From contig NZ_LGKN01000004.1 of NCBI RefSeq assembly GCF_001306175.1, positions 310,001 through 374,000 of the forward strand: a stretch of 64,000 nt of DNA, in the 5' to 3' direction. How positions within the stretch are numbered: the stretch's first letter is position 1; the number at the start of each line of letters is the position of its first letter. The stretch comes from Ardenticatena maritima (GTDB lineage Bacteria; Chloroflexota; Anaerolineae; Ardenticatenales; Ardenticatenaceae). The notes beneath the pieces were generated by a model. The model did not search any database. It had not been told where the DNA came from and saw nothing but the letters and a program-made list of their open reading frames with translations. Position numbers and translations under genes: made by a program. Shown piece by piece: positions 33,729 through 42,027 of this stretch.

Positions 33729-34874
33729 CTACGACGAAGAAAGGCAATGCGCGGTGAGCAATTCGGTGTAAAACGATTCGACTTCCTCGGTCACAACACG
33801 CCAATCATAGCGGCGGCTGGTCTCACGCCCAGCCGCGCCGTAGCGCTCACACGTCGCCGGGTCATGCAACAGGCGAACAAGCGTTTCCGCCAACGCTTCT
33901 TCATCACCGGGCGGCACCAGTTCACCCTGCACGCCATGCTGCACCACACAGCGGTAGCCCGAAATATCGCTGGCCACCACCGGCACGCCCGCCGCCATGG
34001 CTTCCAACAGCACAATGCCGAAACTTTCAAAACCCACACTCGGCGCGCAAAAAATCGTCGCCGTGCGATACCAGCGCGGCAACTCCTCTGTGGGCACGTA
34101 GCCCACAAAGCGCACCCCATGCACCCGATAATGGCGAATGTACTGCACGTAGGGGGTGATTTCTTCCCGCTGGAACGCGCCCACCACCACCAACTGCGCA
34201 TTCGGCACCTGGGTTTTGACCTGGCGAAACGCCCGCAACAGGTAGCGAAAGCCCTTGCGTTCTTCCAGGCGTCCGACAAAGAGGATGACGGGACCTTGTT
34301 GTTGGTAGGTTTCAAACGGGTGGATGGTGGGGTCGGCGAACATCGCCCATTCGATACCGTTCGGGATGATGCGGTATTCCGCCGGGAAATAGGCGGCGAT
34401 GTAGTCGCGCGCCGCCTCGGAGACCGCAATCCGTCCATGCAGGGCGTCCAGATACCGAAAAAGCGGCTTGCCGAAATCAAACGCCAGGTTCTCCTCGCGG
34501 TATGCGTGGAATGTGCCCACCAGGACACTTTTGGCATAGCGCACGACGATGGGCGCAAGTGTGGGGATGGTGGGTTCGTGAATGTGGATGATGTCAAAGG
34601 GGGTTTCTTCCAGCAAACGGCGCACTCTGAGCACTGCGGCGGGCGACAGGGAGAGCCGCGCCACTGAACCGCTAAACGGCACGGGGATGGTCACTGTGCT
34701 GATGGGATGCAGCGGCGAGGCGTCAGCCGGCGGTTCGGACGATGGGGCAAGAATGGTTGGCGCATGCCCACGGGCTTGCAGATAGTGCGCCAGCGCCGCC
34801 ACATGGCGATTGACGCCCCCCGGCACAGCGAAATCATACGGCGAAACCAGCGCAATGCGCAAAGGGTGGCTCAC
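33729..34874 (-). CDS. GT4 family glycosyltransferase (PimA-like)
   Basis: 381 residues. The start GTG overlaps the acyltransferase stop as GTGA, which fixes it. GT-B fold: an N-terminal RIALVSPYDFAVPGGVNRHVAALAHYLQARGH acceptor half, then VILFVGRLEERKGFRYLLRAF, APSVGFESFGIVLLEAMAAGVPVVASDISGY with the E-x7-E donor motif. GT4 enzymes of this type use GDP-mannose or UDP-sugars. PimA adds mannose to phosphatidylinositol at the cytoplasmic membrane face, and the gene order here is the same as around pimA. The sugar is inferred, not proved. Confidence 0.85.
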   Translation of the reverse strand: MSHPLRIALVSPYDFAVPGGVNRHVAALAHYLQARGHAPTILAPSSEPPADASPLHPISTVTIPVPFSGSVARLSLSPAAVLRVRRLLEETPFDIIHIHEPTIPTLAPIVVRYAKSVLVGTFHAYREENLAFDFGKPLFRYLDALHGRIAVSEAARDYIAAYFPAEYRIIPNGIEWAMFADPTIHPFETYQQQGPVILFVGRLEERKGFRYLLRAFRQVKTQVPNAQLVVVGAFQREEITPYVQYIRHYRVHGVRFVGYVPTEELPRWYRTATIFCAPSVGFESFGIVLLEAMAAGVPVVASDISGYRCVVQHGVQGELVPPGDEEALAETLVRLLHDPATCERYGAAGRETSRRYDWRVVTEEVESFYTELLTAHCLSSS

Positions 34875-35764
34875 GCACTCGCCTCGCTGGTGGATTGTTC
34901 GCGGCACGCATCCCCCCACATGGGCACCGTGACAAACCACTGGTCAGGGTGCTCGCGGATGAATTGCTCCATGAGCGCCACAATCTGGCGCACGCCCCGC
35001 TCAACGTCGGCGGTTTTATCGCCCGTTTTTTCCAGGTAGATGGGGGGAAAGCCCACCGCACGAAAGCGGTTGTCGGGCAAGCGGTACGAATACGCGACCA
35101 CAATTGGCGCCCCCGTGCGCAAACTCAACTGCACCGCGCCGTCGGGCATGCGGGTTGGTTCACCGAAGAAGGGCACGCAAATGCCGCTGTTGGTAATGTC
35201 GCGGTCGCTCACAATGCCCACAACGCCGCCGCGTTTCAACGCTTTCAGCAGATTGAGCGGCTTTTCGACCGGGACAATGTGCAAGCCATGCGACGCCCGC
35301 AACGATGTCATCAACTGGAAAAGGGCTTCGGGCTGAATATGCTCGACAGGCGAGGTGATGTCGTAGCCGCGCACCGCCAACGCCTGCGCCGTCACTTCGG
35401 GGGAACCGAAGTGCGCCGTCACCAGCAAAACCCCTTTGCCGTGCGAGAGCGCCTCGTCGAGATACTCAATCCCCACCAGGTCGGCAAAAGCGCGCAACTC
35501 GTCGTCGGTCAGTTTCCAAAGGCGGAACTGGTCGTAGTAGTTCTTCACCAGGGTGCGAAAAACGCCCCGCACGACACGCCGCACCTCATCGGCGGGGGCG
35601 TTCGCCCCAAGCACATGACGCTGGTTGAATTCGATGTTGCGCCGTATTGTGCCCGCAAAGAGGTACAGCAGGTCGGCAATGCGGTCGCATATCCAATAAC
35701 CAACCGATGATGGAATGAATGGCACCACCAATGTGAGCAAACGATAGATGTAATACAGCACCAT
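34871..35764 (-). CDS. Lysophospholipid acyltransferase (LpxL/HtrB/PatA-like)
   Basis: 297 residues from the ATG at 35764, preceded by CAGGAGT; the frame extends 21 codons further without a ribosome site. Membrane-associated N-terminus (YYIYRLLTLVVPFIPSSVG), then the acyltransferase motif LVTAHFGSPEVTA (Hx4E), GVVGIVSDRDI, VPFFGEPTRMPDGAVQLSLRTGAPIV, and a C-terminal DQWFVTVPMW. In Gram-negatives this family acylates lipid A; in mycobacteria PatA acylates PI-mannosides. Given its place between ino1 and the PimA-like gene, acylation of a glycosyl-phosphoinositide is the best guess. Confidence 0.85.
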   Translation of the reverse strand: MVLYYIYRLLTLVVPFIPSSVGYWICDRIADLLYLFAGTIRRNIEFNQRHVLGANAPADEVRRVVRGVFRTLVKNYYDQFRLWKLTDDELRAFADLVGIEYLDEALSHGKGVLLVTAHFGSPEVTAQALAVRGYDITSPVEHIQPEALFQLMTSLRASHGLHIVPVEKPLNLLKALKRGGVVGIVSDRDITNSGICVPFFGEPTRMPDGAVQLSLRTGAPIVVAYSYRLPDNRFRAVGFPPIYLEKTGDKTADVERGVRQIVALMEQFIREHPDQWFVTVPMWGDACREQSTSEASA

Positions 35765-35798
35765 GCGCGGTACTCCTGCCTTGTTGGTCGCTCTCTCT

Positions 35799-35827
35799 AT
35801 CCTACGCAACTTTGAGAGAAGCGCCAA
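35799..35827 (-). promoter_or_regulatory. Promoter of acyltransferase-GT4-phosphatidyltransferase operon
   Basis: On the minus strand TTGGCG (35827-35822), 17-base spacer, TAGGAT (35804-35799). Together with the terminator just upstream it separates this operon from ino1. Confidence 0.5.
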
Positions 35828-35836
35828 CCGTTTGAA

Positions 35837-35870
35837 GAAAAAACAGCCTACACCTTACGGTGCAGGCTGT
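35837..35870 (-). terminator. Rho-independent terminator of ino1
   Basis: On the minus strand ACAGCCTGCACC pairs with GGTGTAGGCTGT (one mismatch) around GTAA, followed by six Ts. Confidence 0.85.
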
Positions 35871-35895
35871 CTGTTTCGGCAACTTTGTGGGCGGC

Positions 35896-36999
35896 TTAGG
35901 CGTCTTCACCCATCAGCACATCGTTGTCTTCGCCCGTAATGAATGCTTCGGTCTTTTCACGGGCTTCTTCGTCCGTAAACTGGCGCGGCGGCGACTTCAT
36001 GAAGTACGCCGACGGACCCACCAACGTACCGGCCAGACCGCGGTCGAGCGCGAGTTTGGCGCAGCGCACCGCGTCAATGATGACGCCCGCCGAGTTGGGG
36101 CTATCCCACACTTCCAACTTCAATTCGATGTTGAGCGGCACATCGCCGAAGGCGCGCCCTTCCATGCGGATGTACGCCCATTTGCGGTCTTTCAGCCAGG
36201 GCACGTAGTCCGACGGACCGATGTAGACGTTTTCGGGGTCGAGTTCGTAGTCCAGCTGCGACGTGACCGCGTTGGTCTTGGAAATCTTCTTGCTTTCGAG
36301 GCGGCTGCGTTCCAGCATGTTGTAGAAGTCCATGTTGCCGCCCACGTTCAACTGGCTGGTGCGTTCCAGGCGCACACCACGGTCGCGGAAGAGGCGCGTC
36401 AGCACGCGGTGGACAATCGTCGCACCCACCTGGCTCTTGATGTCGTCGCCAATGATGGGCAACCCGCGTTCGGCGAAGCGGCGCTGCCAGTAGGGTTCGC
36501 GAGCGATGAAGACCGGAATGGCGTTGACGAAGGCGCAGCCGGCTTCCAGCACCTGCTCGACGTACCACTTCGTCGCCATTTCGCTCCCCACGGGCAGGTA
36601 ATTGACCACCACGTCGGTCTTCGTATCCTTCAAAATTTGCACGATGTCAGCCGTGGGACCAGGCGCTTTCTGGATTTTCTGCGAAAGGTAGTGCCCCAAG
36701 CCGTCGTGCGTCATGCCACGATAGACGGGCACGTTCATGTAGGGCACATCCGCAAATTTGATGGTGTTGTTCTGCCCCGCCCAAATGGCTTCCGAAAGGT
36801 CTTTGCCAACCTTTTCGGCGTCAATGTCGAAAGCGGCAGTAAATTCGATATCGCCGACGTGGTAGCCGCCCAAGACGGTGTGCATCAAGCCGGGGATGAA
36901 TTCATCCGGCTTGGCGTTTTTGTAATAGTACACCCCCTGTACGAGCGAGTTGGCGCAGTTCCCCACGCCGATAATGGCAACGCGTACTTTCTTGCTCAC
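35896..36999 (-). CDS. ino1: Inositol-3-phosphate synthase
   Basis: 367 residues from a GTG at 36999, five bases after AGGAGG. Rossmann start [23 protein letters not shown], then [67 protein letters not shown] (conserved Lys), [25 protein letters not shown], and the C-terminal [22 protein letters not shown]. This is the short Actino/archaeal-type myo-inositol-1-phosphate synthase, converting glucose-6-phosphate to inositol phosphate with internal NAD redox. It is a single-gene unit with a strong promoter overlain by inverted repeats, next to the inositol-lipid genes that would use its product. Confidence 0.93.
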   Translation of the reverse strand: MSKKVRVAIIGVGNCANSLVQGVYYYKNAKPDEFIPGLMHTVLGGYHVGDIEFTAAFDIDAEKVGKDLSEAIWAGQNNTIKFADVPYMNVPVYRGMTHDGLGHYLSQKIQKAPGPTADIVQILKDTKTDVVVNYLPVGSEMATKWYVEQVLEAGCAFVNAIPVFIAREPYWQRRFAERGLPIIGDDIKSQVGATIVHRVLTRLFRDRGVRLERTSQLNVGGNMDFYNMLERSRLESKKISKTNAVTSQLDYELDPENVYIGPSDYVPWLKDRKWAYIRMEGRAFGDVPLNIELKLEVWDSPNSAGVIIDAVRCAKLALDRGLAGTLVGPSAYFMKSPPRQFTDEEAREKTEAFITGEDNDVLMGEDA

Positions 37000-37032
37000 C
37001 TTGGCCTCCTGTTGCTGTGGAATTCGAGCATT

Positions 37033-37060
37033 TTGTGCGAATTTGTGCGTTTCCGCACAA
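37033..37060. promoter_or_regulatory. Triple half-site operator in the ino1 leader
   Basis: TTGTGCG occurs at 37033-37039 and 37043-37049 (one helical turn apart), and its inverse CGCACAA at 37054-37060; the last two form a perfect 7-base inverted repeat around TTTC. It sits immediately downstream of the predicted ino1 start of transcription, a position suited to repression. Confidence 0.5.
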
Positions 37061-37075
37061 TACATTCGGCGCGCG

Positions 37076-37103
37076 ATAGTATCACACTCTGTACGAGTGT
37101 CAA
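37076..37103 (-). promoter_or_regulatory. ino1 promoter with spacer palindrome
   Basis: On the minus strand TTGACA (37103-37098), 16-base spacer, TACTAT (37081-37076). The spacer holds the inverted repeat ACACTC-5-GAGTGT (37084-37100), which also covers half of the -35 box; a regulator bound here would block or reshape the promoter. Confidence 0.65.
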
Positions 37104-37137
37104 AAGGGGGCGAGAATTCACGGCATCCACCCACAGG

Positions 37138-37710
37138 CTAGCGCGCCAATGCGCCGTTTAAAAACACATCCACCATCATCGTCGCCGTCTGGACGGGGTC
37201 GCGCAGGTCGTTTTGGTGCGCCGGGTAGAAAAAGGGGTACGCCATGCCCAAAAAGAACCACGTCAACATGCGCGACGGGAGCGGGCGCAGTTCGCCGCGT
37301 GCAATCGCCGCTTGCATCAGCGCATCCAGCCGCTGGATGAAGGACGCCTGATACCGCATCATAAACGCTTGGCGCGTTTCGGGCTGCAACGCCGCCATTT
37401 CCTGGCTCGCCAGCCGGATGATGGCGCGGCGTTCGGGCGGTAGTGTGAAAATCCCCGTCAGAATCGCGGTCAACTGGTCGCGCAAGGTGGTATGTTCACG
37501 GTGCGCCGCTTCGATAATGGCGGCAACCGTCTCGATATTCTCTTCCAAAACGGCGATGAACAGCTCTTCTTTGGTCTTGAAATGGTGATACAAACCGGCT
37601 TTGGAAAGCCCGGCGGCTTCGGCGATTTCGCGCATCGAAAGCCCGCTATACCCATGCGCCACAAAGAGGCGCGTCGCAACATCGAGAATGTGGCGTTTGT
37701 GTTCATCCAT
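37138..37710 (-). CDS. TetR family transcriptional regulator
   Basis: 190 residues. N-terminal HTH: ILDVATRLFVAHGYSGLSMREIAEAAGLSKAGLYHHFKTKEELF, the canonical TetR_N pattern. The C-terminal ligand domain is variable (IIRLASQEMAALQPETRQAFMM). It is last in a minus-strand operon after the MFS pump and a small membrane protein, and a classic TetR-type palindrome covers the operon's start of transcription, so it very probably represses its own operon and releases on binding the pump's substrate. Confidence 0.9.
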   Translation of the reverse strand: MDEHKRHILDVATRLFVAHGYSGLSMREIAEAAGLSKAGLYHHFKTKEELFIAVLEENIETVAAIIEAAHREHTTLRDQLTAILTGIFTLPPERRAIIRLASQEMAALQPETRQAFMMRYQASFIQRLDALMQAAIARGELRPLPSRMLTWFFLGMAYPFFYPAHQNDLRDPVQTATMMVDVFLNGALAR

Positions 37711-37764
37711 GCTGTCTGTTCACCCCTGCACCATGCTTCGCCTTCTGCTGGTTTGACAACACGC

Positions 37765-38214
37765 CTAGACGCGGAAAAGTGGTCGCCCGTTGGGCATCAC
37801 CGGCCAGGGAATGGACGCCAAAAGCAACAGAATCGCGCCAATCAGCAGCCAGCGCCCCGCACGGGACGATTGGTTGCCCGCCGCCAGCGCCGCGCGCAGG
37901 CGTTTTTGCCCCACGTGCGCCAGCACCAGCGCCAACACCATCGGAAGCGCGTGCTCCATGCTCCAAAAACGCGCCACTTCATTCGCAAAAAGCGTTCCCG
38001 AACGCATCGCCTCCCCTGTCAGCGGGCTGACTGCAAACAGCGCGACGCCCAACAACACCTGCACATCCAGCGCAATGGGGAAGAAACGCAGCGCGTGCTC
38101 TTCCCACGTGCGCCACGCCCCCCGCATAAAGAGCAGGTGCACCAGCACCACAGCCGCAAGCAGAACGACGCCCCAACGCCACCACGAATGGGCTATCAAC
38201 ATCCATGTGTACAC
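37765..38214 (-). CDS. Small four-helix membrane protein with conserved histidines
   Basis: 149 residues, four hydrophobic helices. Features such as AHSWWRWGVVLLAAVVLVH, FFPIALDVQVLLGVALFAVSP, RFWSMEHALPMVLALVLAHVGQKRLR resemble a family often labelled cytochrome-b-like, in which the His of the HS, EH and AHVG motifs might bind haem. Function is unknown. It lies 21 bases after the MFS gene and 54 bases before tetR, so it belongs to the efflux operon. Confidence 0.6.
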   Translation of the reverse strand: MYTWMLIAHSWWRWGVVLLAAVVLVHLLFMRGAWRTWEEHALRFFPIALDVQVLLGVALFAVSPLTGEAMRSGTLFANEVARFWSMEHALPMVLALVLAHVGQKRLRAALAAGNQSSRAGRWLLIGAILLLLASIPWPVMPNGRPLFRV

Positions 38215-38235
38215 GTTTCCTCTCTCCTTTCCAAA

Positions 38236-39627
38236 TTAGTTGCTTTCCATCGCCGCAGGCGCTTCAGAAACGGGACGCGCCGCCAGCCGGAAACTCAACA
38301 GCCACAGCACGCCCATCATCAGCCCCACACTCAAAAACGCCGTCTGGTAGCCCGCAACAGGCTCACCACGCGAGACCGCCAGCGCCCCAATCCAGGCGCC
38401 GCCCACAAGTTGCCCCACACTGGTGAATAACGTCAGCACGCCCTGCGCCGAGGCGCGTTCTTCACGAGGGGCTTCTTGCAGCATGATGTAGCGCAACGCG
38501 GCGCCCAACAACCCCGAAAGCCCCAAACCAATAAGCAACGCCGCCGCATAGAACGAGAGGCGGCTCAGCGGAACGCCCCCCAGCACCAGCAAGCCCAACG
38601 CCGCCAAGCCGGTCGCGCTGGCGACAACGGGGCGTGCACCAACGCGGTCGAGCATGCGCCCGAACAGGGGCGAACCCACCGCCATGGCCAGCACCGCCGG
38701 CAACAGCATGAAACTCGCCGTACTCGACGCCACCCCCAGCGCCGCCACCAACAAATCCGGCACAAAGACGAACGAGGCTTCGCCAAACCCCGCGCCAAAG
38801 GCGAAAGCGCAGGTCAACACAATCTGCACCGACTGAAAGAGCCGCATCTGGATAACGGGGGTTTCAACGCACAGCTCCCACCAGACAAATATCGGCGCGC
38901 TCAACAGGAAGAGCAGCCACGCGCCCAGCACATTCCCCCGGCGCAGGCTCGCGGCGACCTGGGTTGTATCAATCTGGTTGATACCGTAGGTGAGCGTGCT
39001 CAGCACCACCACCAGCAACACCGTGCCCACCACGTCAAACGTGGCGCTGGTCTGCATGCGTGTGGCCGGCAGCAAGCGCCAACCGCCCCACATGAGCGCC
39101 ACCGCAATCGGTAGGTTGATGAGGAAGAGCCAATGCCAACTCAGCACACTCAACATGACACCCGCCAGCAAGGGCCCCACCAGGAACGCAATGCCAAACA
39201 CGGCGCCAATCAACCCCAACGCACTGCCCCGCTGTTCAACGGGGAACGTGTCGCCAATCACGGCGCTGGCGACGGGGAAAATTCCCCCCGCGCCCAGCCC
39301 CTGCACGGCGCGCCCCAACACCAACACGGCAAACGTGGGCGAAAACGCCACCAACAGCGAGCCAACGCCAAAAAGCGCCACATCCAGCACATAGACCAAC
39401 CGACGCCCGAACATGTCCGAAAAGCGCGCCATCAGCGGCGTGCTCACCAGGTTGCACAACACATACATGGTGAAAATCCACGCCGCCTGACGGGCGTCAA
39501 TGCCAAACTCAGCGCGAATGGACGGCAAAGCCGGTCCCACAATGGCAATGTCAAGCGCCGCCATCAGCACCCCAACGAACAACAACGCCAAAATGCGATT
39601 GCGCTGTTTTGCGTCCAGGTTTGTCAT
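38236..39627 (-). CDS. MFS drug efflux transporter (DHA2, 14-helix type)
   Basis: 463 residues from the ATG at 39627 (GAGGAG upstream); about 14 helices. Motif A-like MARFSDMFGRRLVYVLDVALFGVGS, motif C-like GLIGAVFGIAFLVGPLLAGVMLSVLSWHWLFLINLPIAVALM (antiporter signature plus the WRWxFxINxP-type segment of EmrB/QacA). The N-terminal helix has ALDIAIVGPALPSI (motif D1). It exports hydrophobic drugs by proton antiport. It is first gene of the TetR-controlled operon. Confidence 0.9.
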   Translation of the reverse strand: MTNLDAKQRNRILALLFVGVLMAALDIAIVGPALPSIRAEFGIDARQAAWIFTMYVLCNLVSTPLMARFSDMFGRRLVYVLDVALFGVGSLLVAFSPTFAVLVLGRAVQGLGAGGIFPVASAVIGDTFPVEQRGSALGLIGAVFGIAFLVGPLLAGVMLSVLSWHWLFLINLPIAVALMWGGWRLLPATRMQTSATFDVVGTVLLVVVLSTLTYGINQIDTTQVAASLRRGNVLGAWLLFLLSAPIFVWWELCVETPVIQMRLFQSVQIVLTCAFAFGAGFGEASFVFVPDLLVAALGVASSTASFMLLPAVLAMAVGSPLFGRMLDRVGARPVVASATGLAALGLLVLGGVPLSRLSFYAAALLIGLGLSGLLGAALRYIMLQEAPREERASAQGVLTLFTSVGQLVGGAWIGALAVSRGEPVAGYQTAFLSVGLMMGVLWLLSFRLAARPVSEAPAAMESN

Positions 39628-39655
39628 ACGCTCTGCTCCTCGCAATACTCATTTT

Positions 39656-39679
39656 TACCGACCAACCGGTCGGTCGGTA
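39656..39679. promoter_or_regulatory. TetR-type operator
   Basis: A 24-bp palindrome beginning TACCGACC and ending GGTCGGTA, with only one mismatched pair, made of repeated ACCGACC half-sites. It begins directly after the -10 box of the MFS operon and spans its start of transcription, so the bound TetR protein would block transcription. Confidence 0.8.
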
Positions 39680-39706
39680 AGATAGCACAGAACGCGCGCA
39701 TGTCAA
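39679..39706 (-). promoter_or_regulatory. Promoter of the efflux operon
   Basis: On the minus strand a consensus TTGACA (39706-39701), 16-base spacer, TATCTT (39684-39679). Confidence 0.75.
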
Positions 39707-39720
39707 TTCAGGCAAAACAC

Positions 39721-39748
39721 TTGCCAACCAGCCCGCCTTTCGTATCAT
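39721..39748 (+). promoter_or_regulatory. Promoter of endonuclease V operon
   Basis: TTGCCA (39721-39726), 16-base spacer, TATCAT (39743-39748). The expected start, seven bases on, coincides with the ATG at 39755 and no ribosome site exists, so the mRNA is probably leaderless. Confidence 0.6.
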
Positions 39749-39754
39749 GGCGAC

Positions 39755-40423
39755 ATGCGCCCAGAATGGACTCTCCCACCCGAACAAGCCATTGAATGGC
39801 AACGCCAACTCCGCGAGCAACTTGTGATTGCCGACGATTTCAGACCGCCCCGCCTCATTGGTGGTGTGGACGCCGCCTATATCGAAAACCGGGCGCTGGC
39901 GGTGATCGTCGTGCTCACCTTTCCTGATTTGCAGGTCGTCACCCATACCGTCGCCACCGTGCCTCACGAGTACCCCTACATTCCGGGTCTGCTCTCCATG
40001 CGCGAAGGACCGGCGATTGAAGCCGCCTGGCAAACGCTTCCCGAACACCAGCGCCCCGACCTGCTCATGTTCGACGGGCATGGCATTGCGCACCCACGCG
40101 GGTTGGGCATTGCCAGCCACATGGGGCTTTTGCTCGACCGCCCCAGCCTGGGCGTTGCCAAACGCATCTTGCGAGGGCGGCACGCCCCCGTGCCGGATGA
40201 AGTAGGCGCATGGCAACCGCTGGTCTATCGGGGGAAGACCGTTGGGGCAGCGCTCCGCACCAAAGCGGGCGTCAAGCCGGTGTACGTCTCGCCGGGGCAC
40301 CGCATCAGTCTCGAAAGCGCCATCCATTTTGTCCTGGCAACAACGCGCGGGTATAAATTACCCGAACCAACGCGCCTTGCCGACAAACTGGCGGCTCAAC
40401 ACAAACGCACCTGGCACTCATGA
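39755..40423 (+). CDS. nfi: Endonuclease V (deoxyinosine 3' endonuclease)
   Basis: 222 residues. Family signatures are IGGVDAAYIE (catalytic Asp in motif I), EYPYIPGLLSMREGPAI, LLMFDGHGIAHPRGLGIASHMGLLL (second Asp), SLGVAKRIL, and VYVSPGHRISLESAIHFVLATTRGYKLPEPTRLADKLA. It nicks the second phosphodiester bond 3' to hypoxanthine (deaminated adenine), useful in a heat-exposed genome. The ATG has no Shine-Dalgarno. Its stop overlaps the hydrolase start as ATGA. Confidence 0.95.
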   Translation: MRPEWTLPPEQAIEWQRQLREQLVIADDFRPPRLIGGVDAAYIENRALAVIVVLTFPDLQVVTHTVATVPHEYPYIPGLLSMREGPAIEAAWQTLPEHQRPDLLMFDGHGIAHPRGLGIASHMGLLLDRPSLGVAKRILRGRHAPVPDEVGAWQPLVYRGKTVGAALRTKAGVKPVYVSPGHRISLESAIHFVLATTRGYKLPEPTRLADKLAAQHKRTWHS

Positions 40424-41199
40424 CCAATTTCGTCGCTGAGGACTTCAATCCCGATGCCGATTTGGCGCGCGCCGCGCCGTTTCACCTGGCGGGCACATCC
40501 GGCGTGGCGTGTCTGCTCATTCATGGGCTGACCAGCACACCCTACGAAGTGCGCGAATTGGGCGAACACCTGCACGCATGCGGGCACACCGTCGCCGCAC
40601 CGCTCCTGCCGGGGCACGGCACCAGCCTGGAAGATTTGCGCCAACGCCGATGGCAGGAATGGGCGGCGCATGTGCGCGCCACGGCACAGCAACTCCGCCG
40701 CGAGCATCAACACCTGTTCGTCATCGGGAGTTCGCTAGGGGCGGGGTTGGCGCTCTGGCTGGCGCTGCACGAATCGGTGACGGGCATCGTCGGGCTCGGC
40801 ACGCCCTATCGGTTGCGCTGGTCAACCTACGCCGCCTACGTCTTGCAATACATCTCGCCCATCCTGCCCAAACGGGGCGGCGCCAGCATCCGCGACCCCG
40901 AAGCGCGTCGCCGCCATCCCAGTTATACCGGCATTCCGGCGCGGAGCATGCTGGAAATGATGCGCTTGCTGGCCGCTGTGCGCCCACGTTTGCATGAAAT
41001 TGAAGCGCCCACACTGCTCATCCACGCCTGGCACGACCGCGTGCTGGCGGCAGCAGGGGCGCGCGCCGTCTATGAACGCTTGGGCAGCATGCGCAAGTAT
41101 CTGGTCTTTGTCCACAATAGCGACCACATTGTGAGCGAGGATTACGAAAAGGAGATGGTGTTTGCGTTATGTCAAACGTTCATCAGCCAGACGATTTGA
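40420..41199 (+). CDS. Alpha/beta hydrolase (monoacylglycerol lipase/carboxylesterase type)
   Basis: 259 residues. Oxyanion-hole strand ACLLIHGLTSTPYEVRELGEHL, nucleophile elbow VIGSSLGAGLALWLA (GxSxG, about residue 107), a cap, the acid in LLIHAWHDRVL and the His in HNSDHIVSEDYEKE. The pattern matches thermostable carboxylesterases of the Est30/YvaK type. It cleaves short acyl esters in the cytoplasm. It is coupled to nfi by a 4-base overlap and to the sirtuin gene by a 31-base overlap; a link with deacylation is possible but only contextual. Confidence 0.85.
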   Translation: MTNFVAEDFNPDADLARAAPFHLAGTSGVACLLIHGLTSTPYEVRELGEHLHACGHTVAAPLLPGHGTSLEDLRQRRWQEWAAHVRATAQQLRREHQHLFVIGSSLGAGLALWLALHESVTGIVGLGTPYRLRWSTYAAYVLQYISPILPKRGGASIRDPEARRRHPSYTGIPARSMLEMMRLLAAVRPRLHEIEAPTLLIHAWHDRVLAAAGARAVYERLGSMRKYLVFVHNSDHIVSEDYEKEMVFALCQTFISQTI

Positions 41200-41942
41200 A
41201 ACGCGCCGCCAACCTGATTCGTCACGCCCGCTACGCGATTGCCCTCACGGGCGCCGGCATCAGCGTGCCGAGCGGCATTCCTGATTTTCGCTCGCCCCAC
41301 TCAGGGTTGTGGGAACGCTACGACCCCATGGAAGTCGCGTCGCTTGCCTCGTTCCGCCGTCATCCGGAACGCTTTTACGATTGGATTCGCCCCCTGCTGG
41401 AAACCACACGCAACGCACGCCCCAACCCGGCGCATGAAGCACTGGCACGCCTGCAAGCCGCCGGCTATCTGCATGAAATCATCACGCAGAACATTGACGG
41501 CTTGCACGAAGCCGCCGGCAGCCACGATGTGTTGCCGGTGCATGGGCACACACGCACAGGAACATGCCAGCAATGCGGGCGTAGCGTCGAAGGTGACCTG
41601 CTCTGGCGCGCCGTCGAGGCGGGAGAGGTCCCCCGCTGCCCAACATGTGGGGGCGTGCTCAAGCCGGATGTCATTCTCTTCGGCGAAATACTGCCCATGG
41701 ACATTTTCGAGCGGGCGCGCCAGGCCGCCGAGCGCGCCGACCTGGTACTCGTCGCGGGCAGTTCGCTTGAAGTCGCCCCCGCCGCCGACTTGCCGCTGAT
41801 CACGCTCAATCGCGGCGGCTCGCTCCTCATCGTCAACCTGGGGCCCACCGCGCTGGATTGGTACGCCACCCTCAAAATCGAAGGCGATGTCGCGGACGTG
41901 CTTCCACGCATTGCCGACCTGGTGCTCGACGACGCCGCCTAA
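41169..41942 (+). CDS. Sirtuin NAD-dependent protein deacylase
   Basis: 257 residues. GAGISVPSGIPDFRSPHSGLW (NAD site), TQNIDGLHEAAG, catalytic His in VHGHTRTGTC, four zinc Cys (CQQCG and CPTCG), KPDVILFGEILP, AGSSLEVAPAADLP, and IVNLGPTALDWYATLKIEGDVADVLP. It belongs to the bacterial class U/III-like sirtuins and removes acetyl or other acyl groups from lysine, making O-acyl-ADP-ribose. The start overlaps the hydrolase gene by 31 bases; an in-frame later start is unlikely because the N-terminal helix would be lost. Confidence 0.93.
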   Translation: MSNVHQPDDLKRAANLIRHARYAIALTGAGISVPSGIPDFRSPHSGLWERYDPMEVASLASFRRHPERFYDWIRPLLETTRNARPNPAHEALARLQAAGYLHEIITQNIDGLHEAAGSHDVLPVHGHTRTGTCQQCGRSVEGDLLWRAVEAGEVPRCPTCGGVLKPDVILFGEILPMDIFERARQAAERADLVLVAGSSLEVAPAADLPLITLNRGGSLLIVNLGPTALDWYATLKIEGDVADVLPRIADLVLDDAA

Positions 41943-41981
41943 GCCAGCCGCCCGCCCAAGGCGGTGCTTCACCAGGCAAAC

Positions 41982-42008
41982 AAAAAGGCCCCGCCATGCG
42001 GAGCCTTG
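41982..42008 (-). terminator. Terminator of the lgt-sortase operon
   Basis: On the minus strand AAGGCTCCGC pairs with GCGGGGCCTT (one mismatch) around a 3-base loop, followed by TTTGTTTG. It lies between the converging sirtuin and DUF3566-like genes. Confidence 0.65.
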
Positions 42009-42027
42009 TAAGTGCGCACTCTGGGCG

